Below are positions 40,830 to 48,519 of a stretch of DNA of 64,000 nucleotides, piece after piece. The notes below the pieces were generated by a model, which saw nothing but the letters and a program-made list of their open reading frames with translations, did no database searches and was not told where the DNA came from. Made by a program: the position numbers and the translations under genes. Each line of letters begins with the position of its first letter. Position 1 is the stretch's first letter. The stretch is from Clostridiales bacterium (GTDB taxonomy: Bacteria > Bacillota > Clostridia > Oscillospirales > Ruminococcaceae): assembly GCA_019423685.1 (NCBI GenBank), contig JAHZAY010000001.1:193092-257091 (forward strand). The letters are read 5' to 3'.

Positions 40830-41177
40830 GGTGGTACAGCGGATGCGGTGATATCCGCAGCCACAGCTATTGTCCGAATCGGAATCGGTGCAGCAATCCT
40901 GCTTGCAGCAATTGCAGGGGCAGGTCTTCTGTGGGCAGCAGGTGCAGCAGCAGGTGCAAGGATGGCAGCAGCACGGGCAGCAGCATGGGGTGCAGCTGTC
41001 CTGGCAGGTGCAGTCGTCGTCCTCCTCGGCCTCTTCCGAGAGGAAGACCGGTACACTGATGTAGTACGGATATTCCGGGTGAGCCAACTGGACGCGGTAG
41101 CCGGCTGGGAAGAAATCGGAGACCGAACAACTGGATGTGCTCTGCTGGGACTGGGTGTTAGAATTGCAACAACTCAT
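40815..41177 (-). CDS. Extremely cysteine-rich protein (28 Cys in 120 aa)
   Basis: 120 aa. Start 41177 has AAGGAG nine bases upstream. Residues 1-20 are Ser/Gln/Cys-rich; ~20-50 form a short non-cysteine segment (DFFPAGYRVQLAHPEYPYY); an acidic EEAEEDDD patch follows; the C-terminal half is built of CC and CCC clusters (CTPCCCPCCC, CTCCCTCC, CNCCKQDCC) and ends in a basic CTTRFCR. No signal peptide or membrane segment. Not recognised as a family; composition suggests a spore-coat or crust protein or a metal-binding protein. It is transcribed alone, with a candidate sigma-K promoter. Confidence 0.8.
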   Translation of the reverse strand: MSCCNSNTQSQQSTSSCSVSDFFPAGYRVQLAHPEYPYYISVPVFLSEEAEEDDDCTCQDSCTPCCCPCCCHPCTCCCTCCPQKTCPCNCCKQDCCTDSDSDNSCGCGYHRIRCTTRFCR

Positions 41178-41230
41178 AGAAAAAAACTCCTTCCTGTTTT
41201 GGTGGAGGGCTTTCCTCCACACCACCATCC

Positions 41231-41253
41231 TATGCCGCACCCCGGCAGGCGGT
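41231..41253 (-). promoter_or_regulatory. Candidate sigma-K-type promoter
   Basis: Minus strand: AC (41253-41252), 17 bases, CATAGGATG (from 41234), fitting the Bacillus sigma-K pattern AC-N16/17-CATAnnnTA except for the last base. No sigma-A promoter is evident. A GTGGAGG/CCTCCAC hairpin (41202-41220) lies in the leader. Confidence 0.35.
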
Positions 41254-41328
41254 TCCAACAAAAGCAAAGGAGATCCGTCCGGCGCCTCCACCCCTTTGGG
41301 GAAGCGACGAGAGCCGCAGCGCCAAAAC

Positions 41329-41360
41329 AAAAGGGCACCGGAAGATTCCGGTGCCCTTTT
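41329..41360 (-). terminator. Terminator after the HAD gene
   Basis: AAAAGGGCACCGGAA pairs with TTCCGGTGCCCTTTT; on the minus strand the run continues into TGTTTT. Confidence 0.85.
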
Positions 41361-41374
41361 GGGAAAAAGCCAAA

Positions 41375-41848
41375 CTATTCGCGCAGGGTTGCGATCAGGC
41401 GATTTGGAGAGAGCAGCAGCTCAAGCGCCTGGCAGGGGTCATTGACCAGCACGTCTGCAAGCATCGCAGATTTGGTGAAGGCGCCTTCGCTGCCGATGAC
41501 GGCGATCGAAAGCACGCTTGCCGGGAACACCTGGATGTCATTTTTGCCGTTGCCGATGCTGGCGGTGTTGGCGCAGCCCAGCTCCTGGCACAGGCAGCGT
41601 TTGTCGCGGGCGACGGTGTCACTGGCAAAGATTTTGACCTGTACCGGCAGATTTGCACACTCGGCGCTGACGGTGCCGTTGGTGTCTGCGGTGACCACAT
41701 AGATCTCGACGCCTGCATCGTGCAGCTTGTGCAGAAGCTCCGCTACACCCGGCAAAACCTTGCCATCCTTGGCGATGGTGCCGTTAAAGTCGAGGATCAG
41801 ATTTTTGATCGCAAGCTCTCCGAAGCCAGGAATTTGTGTTTTCAGCAT
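41375..41848 (-). CDS. Soluble P-type-ATPase-like HAD phosphatase
   Basis: 157 aa. The HAD motif I is DFNGTIAKDG (Asp20), where N and G-T recall the DKTGT of P-type ATPases rather than ordinary phosphatases; TADTNGT is motif II, and GNGKNDIQ is motif III/IV, again like the GDGxND of P-type pumps. This is the soluble P-type ATPase group (COG4087-like), without membrane or actuator domains. Function unknown. Start 41848 has GAGG nine bases upstream. It is close to, but not co-transcribed with, the copper ATPase. Confidence 0.82.
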   Translation of the reverse strand: MLKTQIPGFGELAIKNLILDFNGTIAKDGKVLPGVAELLHKLHDAGVEIYVVTADTNGTVSAECANLPVQVKIFASDTVARDKRCLCQELGCANTASIGNGKNDIQVFPASVLSIAVIGSEGAFTKSAMLADVLVNDPCQALELLLSPNRLIATLRE

Positions 41849-42032
41849 ATCAATGCACCTCTTTCTTTTTTCAGGCATAAGGATAACGCCTTCTAATAAA
41901 CAGTATACCATCCTATCGGGGGATGTAAAATTGATTTTTTCAATTTATTTGACAAAATACCCCTTCTTTCCTCTATAGTCTCTTTGCCGTCTGCGACCTT
42001 TATGAAAAAAAGGTAAAATTGTGGCGGCGCGC

Positions 42033-42062
42033 TTGACTTTTTGGTGGGATTATAGTATCCTA
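42033..42062 (+). promoter_or_regulatory. pyrB promoter candidate
   Basis: TTGACT and TATCCT with an 18-base spacer, placing transcription start about 20 bases before the PyrR-like box. A TATAGT at 42051 has wrong spacing. Confidence 0.4.
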
Positions 42063-42085
42063 ATGGGAGAAAAATTCCCTTTAAA

Positions 42086-42170
42086 AACAGCACCGAGAGG
42101 CTGAAAAGGGCTTTGATACCACACAGCATTTCTGCGCCCTTTCCTGCCTTTCGTGCTCGAAAGGGCTTTT
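42086..42170 (+). promoter_or_regulatory. PyrR-type transcription attenuator
   Basis: The segment CACCGAGAGGCTGAAAAGGG (42091-42110) matches the PyrR RNA-binding loop consensus (CC-x-GAGAGG-CTG-x2-AAGG). Downstream GCCCTTTC (42136-42143) and GAAAGGGC (42159-42166) form a terminator stem followed by TTTTGTC, while the same GCCCTTTC can pair with GAAAAGGGC (42103-42111) as antiterminator. This is the classical arrangement in which UMP-bound PyrR favours termination. PyrR itself is not in the window. Confidence 0.7.
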
Positions 42171-42202
42171 GTCTTATCCACAAAATTATGGGAGGTCATC
42201 TT

Positions 42203-43309
42203 ATGCGTCATGTCATCGATCCTATGGATCTCACCGTTGAGGAAATCGACCAGCTGTTGGCTGTTGGAGACGACATCATCCAGCACCCACACAAATACGC
42301 TTCCATCTGCAAGGGGAAAAAGCTTGCTACCCTGTTCTATGAGCCCAGCACCCGCACCAGACTCAGCTTTGAGTCGGCCATGCTGGAATTGGGCGGCAGC
42401 GTCATCGGCTTCTCCTCTGCAAACTCCTCCTCCGCTGCCAAGGGCGAAAGCGTTGCCGACACCATCCGCGTCATCGGCTGCTTTGCGGACATCGCTGCCA
42501 TCCGCCATCCAAAGGACGGCGCTGCCATGGTCGCTGCGATGAACTCCCCCATCCCGGTCATCAATGCCGGCGACGGCGGTCACCAGCACCCCACCCAGAC
42601 CCTGACCGACCTGATGACCATCCATCGCCTCAAGGGCAGACTGGACAACATGACCGTCGGCCTGTGCGGCGACCTGAAATTTGGCCGCACCGTGCACTCG
42701 CTCATCCTCGCACTCTCCCGCTACACCGGCATCCGCTTCGTGCTGATCTCCCCAGATGAGCTGAAGATCCCGGAATATGTCAAAGAGGACGTGCTGGAGA
42801 AAAACCACATCCCATACACCGAGGTACACAGCCTAGACGAGGCGATGCCAAAGCTGGACGTACTGTACATGACCCGCATCCAGCGCGAGCGCTTTTCCAG
42901 CGAAGAGGAGTATCTGCGCTTAAAGGACAGCTACATCCTCACACCAAAGCAGCTGGAATCTGCCAAACCCGACATGTGCATCCTGCATCCACTGCCGCGC
43001 GTCAACGAGATCTCGGTGGCTGTGGACAAAGATCCGCGCGCTGCATATTTCACCCAGGTATTCTGCGGCAAGATCATCCGCATGGCGCTGATTATGAAGC
43101 TGCTGGACCTCATCCCCGAGCCGTTTAACCAGGATCTGCCAGCGCCTGAGCACGACACCTCCGCCCCGGTGGTTCATCACCTGCACTGCCCGAACGAGCG
43201 CTGCATCACCACCATCGAGCAGGAGCTGCCACAGTCCTTCCGTCTGGTGGATGAGGCGTCCAAGACCTACCGCTGCATCTACTGCGACGCACAGGTTCAG
43301 GACAAGTAG
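42203..43309 (+). CDS. pyrB: Aspartate carbamoyltransferase with PyrI-type zinc domain
   Basis: 368 aa; makes carbamoyl-aspartate in pyrimidine synthesis. The catalytic part (~1-310) has EPSTRTR (47-53), Lys80, HPTQTLTDL (129-137) and HPLPRVNEI. After a Pro-rich linker, the last 40 residues (CPNERC...CIYC) carry C329, C334, C358 and C361. The spacing Cx4C-x23-Cx2C is identical to the zinc domain of the E. coli regulatory chain (Cys109, 114, 138, 141). The nucleotide-binding domain of PyrI is absent. GGGAGG precedes the ATG. No pyrI or other pyr gene follows; a terminator does. Confidence 0.95.
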   Translation: MRHVIDPMDLTVEEIDQLLAVGDDIIQHPHKYASICKGKKLATLFYEPSTRTRLSFESAMLELGGSVIGFSSANSSSAAKGESVADTIRVIGCFADIAAIRHPKDGAAMVAAMNSPIPVINAGDGGHQHPTQTLTDLMTIHRLKGRLDNMTVGLCGDLKFGRTVHSLILALSRYTGIRFVLISPDELKIPEYVKEDVLEKNHIPYTEVHSLDEAMPKLDVLYMTRIQRERFSSEEEYLRLKDSYILTPKQLESAKPDMCILHPLPRVNEISVAVDKDPRAAYFTQVFCGKIIRMALIMKLLDLIPEPFNQDLPAPEHDTSAPVVHHLHCPNERCITTIEQELPQSFRLVDEASKTYRCIYCDAQVQDK

Positions 43310-43350
43310 TCAAAGCTTTTCTGCAATATTTTTGCCTATCGATTCTGCCA

Positions 43351-43384
43351 AAACTCCCCGTCCGACATGGCGGGGAGTTTTTTT
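43351..43384 (+). terminator. Terminator after pyrB
   Basis: AAACTCCCCG pairs with CGGGGAGTTT around TCCGACATGG, followed by TTTT. Confidence 0.95.
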
Positions 43385-43433
43385 GTCCCCCAATTTGCCT
43401 TCTGCGCCGCCCGATCAAGATACAATTTCCCCC

Positions 43434-43474
43434 TTGACAGAAAGGTCCCCTGTAGCTATAATGTGTATATACAC
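43434..43474 (+). promoter_or_regulatory. marR promoter with palindromic operator
   Basis: TTGACA (43434-43439), 17-base spacer, TATAAT (43457-43462), immediately followed by the perfect 12-bp palindrome GTGTATATACAC (43463-43474), which would cover the transcription start. A repressor bound here would block the promoter, as expected for MarR autoregulation. Confidence 0.85.
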
Positions 43475-43498
43475 GAAAGAGAAAGGAGCTGCACCGGT

Positions 43499-43936
43499 AT
43501 GAAGGACCCTCTGGATCGCTGCCACTGTGCGAGCAGCGACTGCTACTGCGCCAACATTAAGCGCGCAGAGAGCAAGATCACCGCGCTGTACAACCGCCAC
43601 CTGGAAAAGGCCGGCATCACCCGCGGACAGTACGCCCTGTTGGCCAACATCCGGCGCAATCCCGGCATCAGCGTCAGCGCGCTGGCCGAGACGATGGACC
43701 TGGAACGCACCACCCTGGTGCGCAACCTCAAGCCGCTGGAGGCGCGGGGGTTGATCCTGGACACCGCCTGCAAGGGCCGCAGCCGCAGTCTGACCCTGAG
43801 CGAGCAGGGCCAGCAGGTCTTTGCAAAGGCACGCATCTTCTGGCAGGAGGCGCAGGACGAACTGGAGGCCTTTTTGGGGCCAGAGCAGATCGAGCACTTT
43901 CAGCAGCTGATCGACGCCATTGTGCAGCTGGGCTGA
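43499..43936 (+). CDS. MarR-family regulator with N-terminal CxC-x4-CxC motif
   Basis: 145 aa. A winged helix spans ~45-100 (GISVSALAETMDLERTTLVRNLKPLEARGLI is the recognition region). The N terminus has four cysteines at 8, 10, 15 and 17 (CHCASSDCYC) plus C91. Similar Cys-bearing N termini occur in one MarR subgroup; here, next to a copper ATPase, they could bind metal or sense thiol stress, which is inference. AAGGAG precedes the ATG. A second copy of its candidate operator lies between it and copA. Confidence 0.88.
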   Translation: MKDPLDRCHCASSDCYCANIKRAESKITALYNRHLEKAGITRGQYALLANIRRNPGISVSALAETMDLERTTLVRNLKPLEARGLILDTACKGRSRSLTLSEQGQQVFAKARIFWQEAQDELEAFLGPEQIEHFQQLIDAIVQLG

Positions 43937-43969
43937 TCGTGTGAGCCGTGGGGCTGATCTACAGCTACC

Positions 43970-43981
43970 GTGTATATACAC
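43970..43981. promoter_or_regulatory. Second GTGTATATACAC operator upstream of copA
   Basis: Exact copy of the palindrome at the marR promoter, 34 bases after the marR stop and 138 before copA. No convincing sigma-A promoter adjoins it, so it may act in readthrough control or belong to an unrecognised promoter. Confidence 0.75.
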
Positions 43982-44118
43982 TTTGCAATCCATCTACTCC
44001 GCAAGCGCAAAGGAAGATGCCATCCCGCCGTGCGGGCAGCCTTCCCTGCAAAGGCTGGAGATCACCGGATACACCGCATCAGCGGCTGCCGTTTTCGGCA
44101 GGTTATCGGAAGGAAAGG

Positions 44119-46365
44119 ATGATTTTTGTGACCGAAACTAAGCACATCAAGATCAAGATTGAGGGCATGACCTGTGCGGCCTGCTCGGCCTCGGTGGAGC
44201 GCGCACTGCGCCGCGCCGACGGCGTCGTACAGGTCAACGTCAACCTCGCCACCAACAGCGCCAGCGTCCTGTGCGACCCTGCCGTGCCGGAGCAATCGCT
44301 GGTGGACATCGTCAACAAGACCGGCTTTAAGGGCACGCTGGCCGACGCGGACGACGTCAGCGTCGCCATCACCCACACCATCAGCAAAAAGCGGCTGATT
44401 GTGGCGCTGGTCTGCGGCTTTGTGGTGCTGTACATCGGCATGTCCCACATGCTGCCGGTGCGTCTGCCGCTGCCGCGCATCATCGACGACCGCTACAACC
44501 CCTTAAACTTTGCGCTCATCCAGCTGATCTTCACCATCCCGGTATTGATCTGCGGGCGCAACTTCTTCATCAACGGCACCAAGAACCTTCTCAAGCTCCA
44601 CCCGAACATGGACTCGCTGGTCATGGTCGGCACCACCACCGCCTTTCTGTACAGCCTCTACAACACCTGGACCATCGTACAGGGCAATGCGCACGGCGCG
44701 CACAACCTCTACTTTGAGTCGGCCGCTGTGGTCGTGGCGCTGGTGCTGCTGGGCAAATTCCTCGAAGAGAACAGCAAAAACTCGGCCAAACAGGCGATCA
44801 ACTCGCTGGTCTCGATGATCCCGAACACCGCCATCATCCTCAATAAAGAGGGGCAGGAGGTGGAGATCCCTGCCAAAAATGTTCGTCTAAAAAACACCGT
44901 CATCATCAAGCCCGGCTCCCGCATCCCGGTGGACGGCACCGTCCTTTCCGGTCAGGCCTCGGTGGATGAGTCGATGCTGACCGGCGAAAGCCTGCCGGTC
45001 TACAAGGAGGCCGGCTCCCACGTTTCGGGCGGCACCATCTGCAAGGACGGCATGCTCAAGATTGAGGCCACCGGCGTCGGCGGCAACACCGCCATCTCTC
45101 AGGTGCTCAAGCTGGTCACCGAGGCGCAGGAGCGCAAAGCGCCCGCCGCAAGGCTGGCAGACAAGATCTCGGGCATCTTTGTCCCGACGGTCGTCTCGAT
45201 CGCCATCGTCACCTCGCTGCTCTGGGCGCTGGCCGGACGGGATCTTCCCTTTGTCCTCAACAACTTTGTCGCCGTATTGGTGGTTGCCTGCCCGTGTGCG
45301 CTGGGCCTTGCCACCCCGATTGCCGTCATCGCCGGCACCGGACGCGGCGCGAATCTGGGCATCCTCTACCGCGGCGGCGACGTGGTGGAGACGGCAGCCG
45401 GCGTCAACACCGTCATCTTCGACAAAACCGGCACCATCACCTACGGCAAGCTGAAGGTGGCCTCGGTTGTCCCGATGCAGGGTATAACTGAACAGCAGGT
45501 CCTCTCAAGCTGCGCCATTGCCGAATACGGCTCGGAGCACCCGATTGCGCAGGCCGTATTGGACCGTATTGCCTCTGACAAAATCGAGGCGCCGCATCCG
45601 GATTCCACCCAGAGTGTGCCGGGCCGCGGCATCATCGCAGAGCAGGGCGGCAAAAAGGTAGTTGCGGGCACGATGGCGCTGATGCAGCTCGAGCAGATCG
45701 CCATCCCCGAAAGCGCCGACACCCGTGTGCCGGAGGGCTGCACCGCCATCTATGTATCGGTGGACGGCAGCTATCTGGGCATGATCGCGCTGTCCGACAC
45801 CATCCGTCCGGATGCGCGGGAGGCCATTGCCCAGCTCAACGCCATGGGCATCGAGACGGTCATGATTACCGGCGACAACGAGGGCGCTGCCCGGATGATT
45901 GCAAAACAGGCGGGCATCACCTCGATCAAGGCGCAGGTATTGCCGCAGGACAAACACCGTGCAGTGGAGGAATTTAAGCAGAACGGCCGCATTGTGGCGA
46001 TGGTGGGCGACGGCATCAACGATGCCCCGGCGCTTGCAGGCGCAAACGTCGGCATTGCACTCTCCTCCGGCACCGACGTGGCGGCGGAATCCTCCGGCAT
46101 CATCCTGATGCGCGAGGACCTGAATGCGGTGGTCGATTCGCTCAAGCTGGCCCGCCAGGCCATGCGGATCATCCGCGAAAACCTGTTCTGGGCCTTTATC
46201 TACAACATGATCGGCATTCCCATTGCAGCGGGGTTGCTGGTTTTGTTTGGCGGACCGGCCTTCTCCCCGGTATTCGGCGGCGCGGCTATGGCCTTCTCGT
46301 CGGTATCGGTTGTATCCAACTCGCTTCGTTTGACCCGTTATCAGCCCAACAAATCCAAAAAGTAG
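44119..46365 (+). CDS. copA: Copper-translocating P1B-type ATPase
   Basis: 748 aa copper exporter. One N-terminal heavy-metal domain with GMTCAAC (16-22), membrane helices, actuator TGE (288-290), CPC (391-393) in the metal-binding helix, DKTGT (435-439) phosphorylation site, SEHP (472-475), TGDN (584-587) and GDGINDAPAL (630-639). Final helices carry YN and MxxSS residues typical of Cu(I) pumps. The frame is open upstream into marR; ATG 44119 has GGAAGG five bases before it, while GTG 44128 is a possible alternative. copZ follows after 37 bases. Confidence 0.95.
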   Translation: MIFVTETKHIKIKIEGMTCAACSASVERALRRADGVVQVNVNLATNSASVLCDPAVPEQSLVDIVNKTGFKGTLADADDVSVAITHTISKKRLIVALVCGFVVLYIGMSHMLPVRLPLPRIIDDRYNPLNFALIQLIFTIPVLICGRNFFINGTKNLLKLHPNMDSLVMVGTTTAFLYSLYNTWTIVQGNAHGAHNLYFESAAVVVALVLLGKFLEENSKNSAKQAINSLVSMIPNTAIILNKEGQEVEIPAKNVRLKNTVIIKPGSRIPVDGTVLSGQASVDESMLTGESLPVYKEAGSHVSGGTICKDGMLKIEATGVGGNTAISQVLKLVTEAQERKAPAARLADKISGIFVPTVVSIAIVTSLLWALAGRDLPFVLNNFVAVLVVACPCALGLATPIAVIAGTGRGANLGILYRGGDVVETAAGVNTVIFDKTGTITYGKLKVASVVPMQGITEQQVLSSCAIAEYGSEHPIAQAVLDRIASDKIEAPHPDSTQSVPGRGIIAEQGGKKVVAGTMALMQLEQIAIPESADTRVPEGCTAIYVSVDGSYLGMIALSDTIRPDAREAIAQLNAMGIETVMITGDNEGAARMIAKQAGITSIKAQVLPQDKHRAVEEFKQNGRIVAMVGDGINDAPALAGANVGIALSSGTDVAAESSGIILMREDLNAVVDSLKLARQAMRIIRENLFWAFIYNMIGIPIAAGLLVLFGGPAFSPVFGGAAMAFSSVSVVSNSLRLTRYQPNKSKK

Positions 46366-46402
46366 GCTGTGACAATACATTGATTATTGGAGGTATTCTG
46401 TT

Positions 46403-46603
46403 ATGGAAATCAAATTCATCACCGAAGGAATGGCTTGCAGCAAATGTGAGGCAAGAGTGACCGAGCGTCTGTCCTCGATGCCGGGCGTGCAGTCGGTTGT
46501 AGCGAAGGCTGCCGATGGATCGGTGGTCGTCAACGGCGACAACCTGGACCGCGACGCGCTGGCACAGGCAATTGAGGATCTGGGCTACGACGTCATCGAG
46601 TAA
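46403..46603 (+). CDS. copZ: Heavy-metal-associated (CopZ-like) copper chaperone
   Basis: 66-aa single HMA domain with GMACSKC (Cys12 and Cys15), ferredoxin-like length and the usual C-terminal EDLGYDVIE. Shuttles Cu(I) to CopA. GGAGG lies upstream of the ATG; it follows copA in the same operon and a terminator ends the unit. Confidence 0.93.
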   Translation: MEIKFITEGMACSKCEARVTERLSSMPGVQSVVAKAADGSVVVNGDNLDRDALAQAIEDLGYDVIE

Positions 46604-46623
46604 CAGCTTTTCTTCCTTTATAA

Positions 46624-46672
46624 AGGGGGCCTTCCCTCCCGCCGCGCTGCGGGGAGGGAAGGTCCCTTTTTT
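46624..46672 (+). terminator. Terminator after copZ
   Basis: GGGGGCCTTCCCTCCC pairs with GGGGAGGGAAGGTCCC, followed by T7. Confidence 0.92.
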
Positions 46673-46776
46673 TGCCCTGCTCCCCACTTTGGGAATATCG
46701 CGCAGGCGCTGGCTCATACAAATGAACATCCCGACTGTGGGCACAAAAAACAGGATACAGAAAGGAGCCTGCCCCG

Positions 46777-47640
46777 ATGCTTTGGATTCTCTCGTGCCAG
46801 CAAAACGCAACCTTTCGCCAGAAAGCCGCCGCCCTGCGCTTTTGTGCAGAGCGCGAAGAGGAGCGGCTGTTTGAGAAAAAAGTAAACCTGCTGCGCTGCA
46901 ACCGCTCCCGCCATCTCCCGGCCAGAAAATTAGCGGAAACGTGTCAAAGGGGGACGGTGCTGCTCTCCTCCCGCATTTTGCAAAAGGAGCGCGAAAAGCT
47001 GGTGCGCGCCGGGGTGCGGGTATTTTGCGCCCAGCAGTCCTCGCCATTTCGGCTGTGGCTTGCGCTCAACTGCGCCCTCTCGCTGCTGGAAGAAAGCGGG
47101 CAGCCCTTTCCCTGCCAGGCGCTGGGTATCATCGACCCGAACTTTTGCTGCCCCGAGCTCATCCGCCACGCCCTGCTGCACCTGACCCAGGTGCGCGTCC
47201 TGACCCAAAACCTCCCCGCCGCCCAGCGCTTTGCCGCCCGAATGATGGACGAGTACGGCGCCCCGCTGCTGTACAGCGACGACGAGGCGGTGCTGCCGGC
47301 GCAGGGGCTGACCTTTTCCCCGCACGGCATCCTGCCGCAGCGCGACCTTCCGCTGATGCTGCCCTTTTATGTGGAAGCCGGTGAGCGGCGCGCCCCGATC
47401 TTCGACTCCCCGGCGCCCGTCCTTCCCCAGCCACTCGAGCAGATGCTGCCCGAGGACATCGACGGGGCGCTGCTGATGGAGGCGCTGGCCACATCGGAGC
47501 GCTGCTCCTTTTTGCTGGGCTGCTGCGCCCAAAGCGTCGTACAGCGCACCCCGACTGGGCCGCTTTGCCTGTGCATTGGCGCGGCGGCGGGGGCGCTCTC
47601 GTTGGAGGCTTTGGAGGGGAAAAGGGGGAAAAGGGGGTAA
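46777..47640 (+). CDS. Hypothetical protein, no family recognised
   Basis: 287 aa, starting MLWILSCQQN after AAGGAG. No signal peptide or membrane helix. Alternating hydrophobic strands and helices (VRVFCAQQSS, ALGIIDPNFCC, VRVLTQNLPAAQRFAARMMDEYG, GAPLLYSDDEAVLP) suggest an alpha/beta nucleotide-binding-like fold; twelve or so cysteines are scattered. It ends with low-complexity GKRGKRG. Codon use matches its neighbours, so it is a real gene. Context (between copZ and greA) says nothing about function. Confidence 0.75.
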   Translation: MLWILSCQQNATFRQKAAALRFCAEREEERLFEKKVNLLRCNRSRHLPARKLAETCQRGTVLLSSRILQKEREKLVRAGVRVFCAQQSSPFRLWLALNCALSLLEESGQPFPCQALGIIDPNFCCPELIRHALLHLTQVRVLTQNLPAAQRFAARMMDEYGAPLLYSDDEAVLPAQGLTFSPHGILPQRDLPLMLPFYVEAGERRAPIFDSPAPVLPQPLEQMLPEDIDGALLMEALATSERCSFLLGCCAQSVVQRTPTGPLCLCIGAAAGALSLEALEGKRGKRG

Positions 47641-47718
47641 AGGCGGCGGCTTTGCAAAAAATTTACAATTTTCCCACCATTCCCCCTCCCCTTTTTAACG
47701 GTTTTGTCCGGTTATCGC

Positions 47719-47747
47719 TTGACAGAACCCCCGGCTTTGATTATAAT
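47719..47747 (+). promoter_or_regulatory. greA promoter
   Basis: TTGACA, 17-base spacer, TATAAT: consensus sigma-A promoter, 155 bases before greA. Confidence 0.92.
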
Positions 47748-47787
47748 ACTAGTTATCACAAAGGTTACCAGCCCACATCTTCCGGCT

Positions 47788-47816
47788 GCCGGTTACAAAA
47801 ATCCGGCTGTTTTTTT
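47788..47816 (+). terminator. Terminator-like hairpin in the greA leader
   Basis: GCCGG/CCGGC with a ten-base loop followed by TGTTTTTTT, lying between the greA promoter and start. Short stem; possible attenuator. Confidence 0.4.
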
Positions 47817-47902
47817 ATGCCGGCAAACAGGTAATCGGCGGAATGTATCTTTTTACGCACTATATTTTACGGCGGCGCCTGCCGCTGAGAGGAGTATGTA
47901 TC

Positions 47903-48376
47903 ATGGCAAACGAGATCGTGATGACAAAAGAGGGCTACGACGACCTGGTCAAGGAGCTCAACGAGCTGAAAACGACCCGCCGCGCAGAAATCTCTGAAAA
48001 AATCCGCGTTGCGCGCGGTTTTGGCGATCTTTCTGAGAACAGCGAGTACGACGAGGCAAAGAACGAGCAGGCCATTGTAGAGGCCCGCATCCTGACACTG
48101 GAAAACCAGCTGAAAAATGTCAAGATTGTAGAAAAATCCACCGCCTCCAAGGGCACCGTCTCGCTGGGCAGCTTTGTCACCATCCGCGACGTCGAATTTG
48201 GCGACGAGATGACCTACCGCATCATCAGCTCGGTGGAGTCCAGCAACGACATGACCACCATCACCGACGAGTCCCCTGTCGGCAAAGCGCTGTTGGGCCA
48301 CAAGGCCGGCGACTCGGTTGAGGTCACCGTTCCATCCGGCGCACAGATCGAGTATCAGATTCTGAAAGTGGAATAA
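47903..48376 (+). CDS. greA: Transcription elongation factor GreA
   Basis: 157-aa GreA: N-terminal coiled coil with the acidic tip GDLSENSEYDEAK, and C-terminal FKBP-like domain. It rescues backtracked RNA polymerase by stimulating transcript cleavage. ATG 47903 with GAGAGGAG upstream gives the family start MANEIVMTKEGYDDL. lysS follows, with its own promoter; greA-lysS is a common Firmicutes pair. Confidence 0.97.
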   Translation: MANEIVMTKEGYDDLVKELNELKTTRRAEISEKIRVARGFGDLSENSEYDEAKNEQAIVEARILTLENQLKNVKIVEKSTASKGTVSLGSFVTIRDVEFGDEMTYRIISSVESSNDMTTITDESPVGKALLGHKAGDSVEVTVPSGAQIEYQILKVE

Positions 48377-48481
48377 TTTTTTTCCGGGGAAATATTTTCT
48401 TTGGGAATTGCGGGCGTTTTGCCGCCGTTCTTTTGGTAGATTGTTACGAAAGTGCGGCGCAAATGCCCGTTATTTTTTTTA

Positions 48482-48510
48482 TTGTATTTCAAGCCAAAAA
48501 AAGTTATAAT
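48482..48510 (+). promoter_or_regulatory. lysS promoter
   Basis: TTGTAT, 17-base spacer, TATAAT, in an AT-rich stretch; predicted start near 48517. Confidence 0.7.
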
Positions 48511-48519
48511 ATAAAAGTA

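Noticed and set aside
40548..41702. 384-aa plus-strand frame across the cysteine-rich and HAD genes
   Set aside because: Crosses two terminators, lacks a ribosome site, and lies antisense to two better-supported genes.
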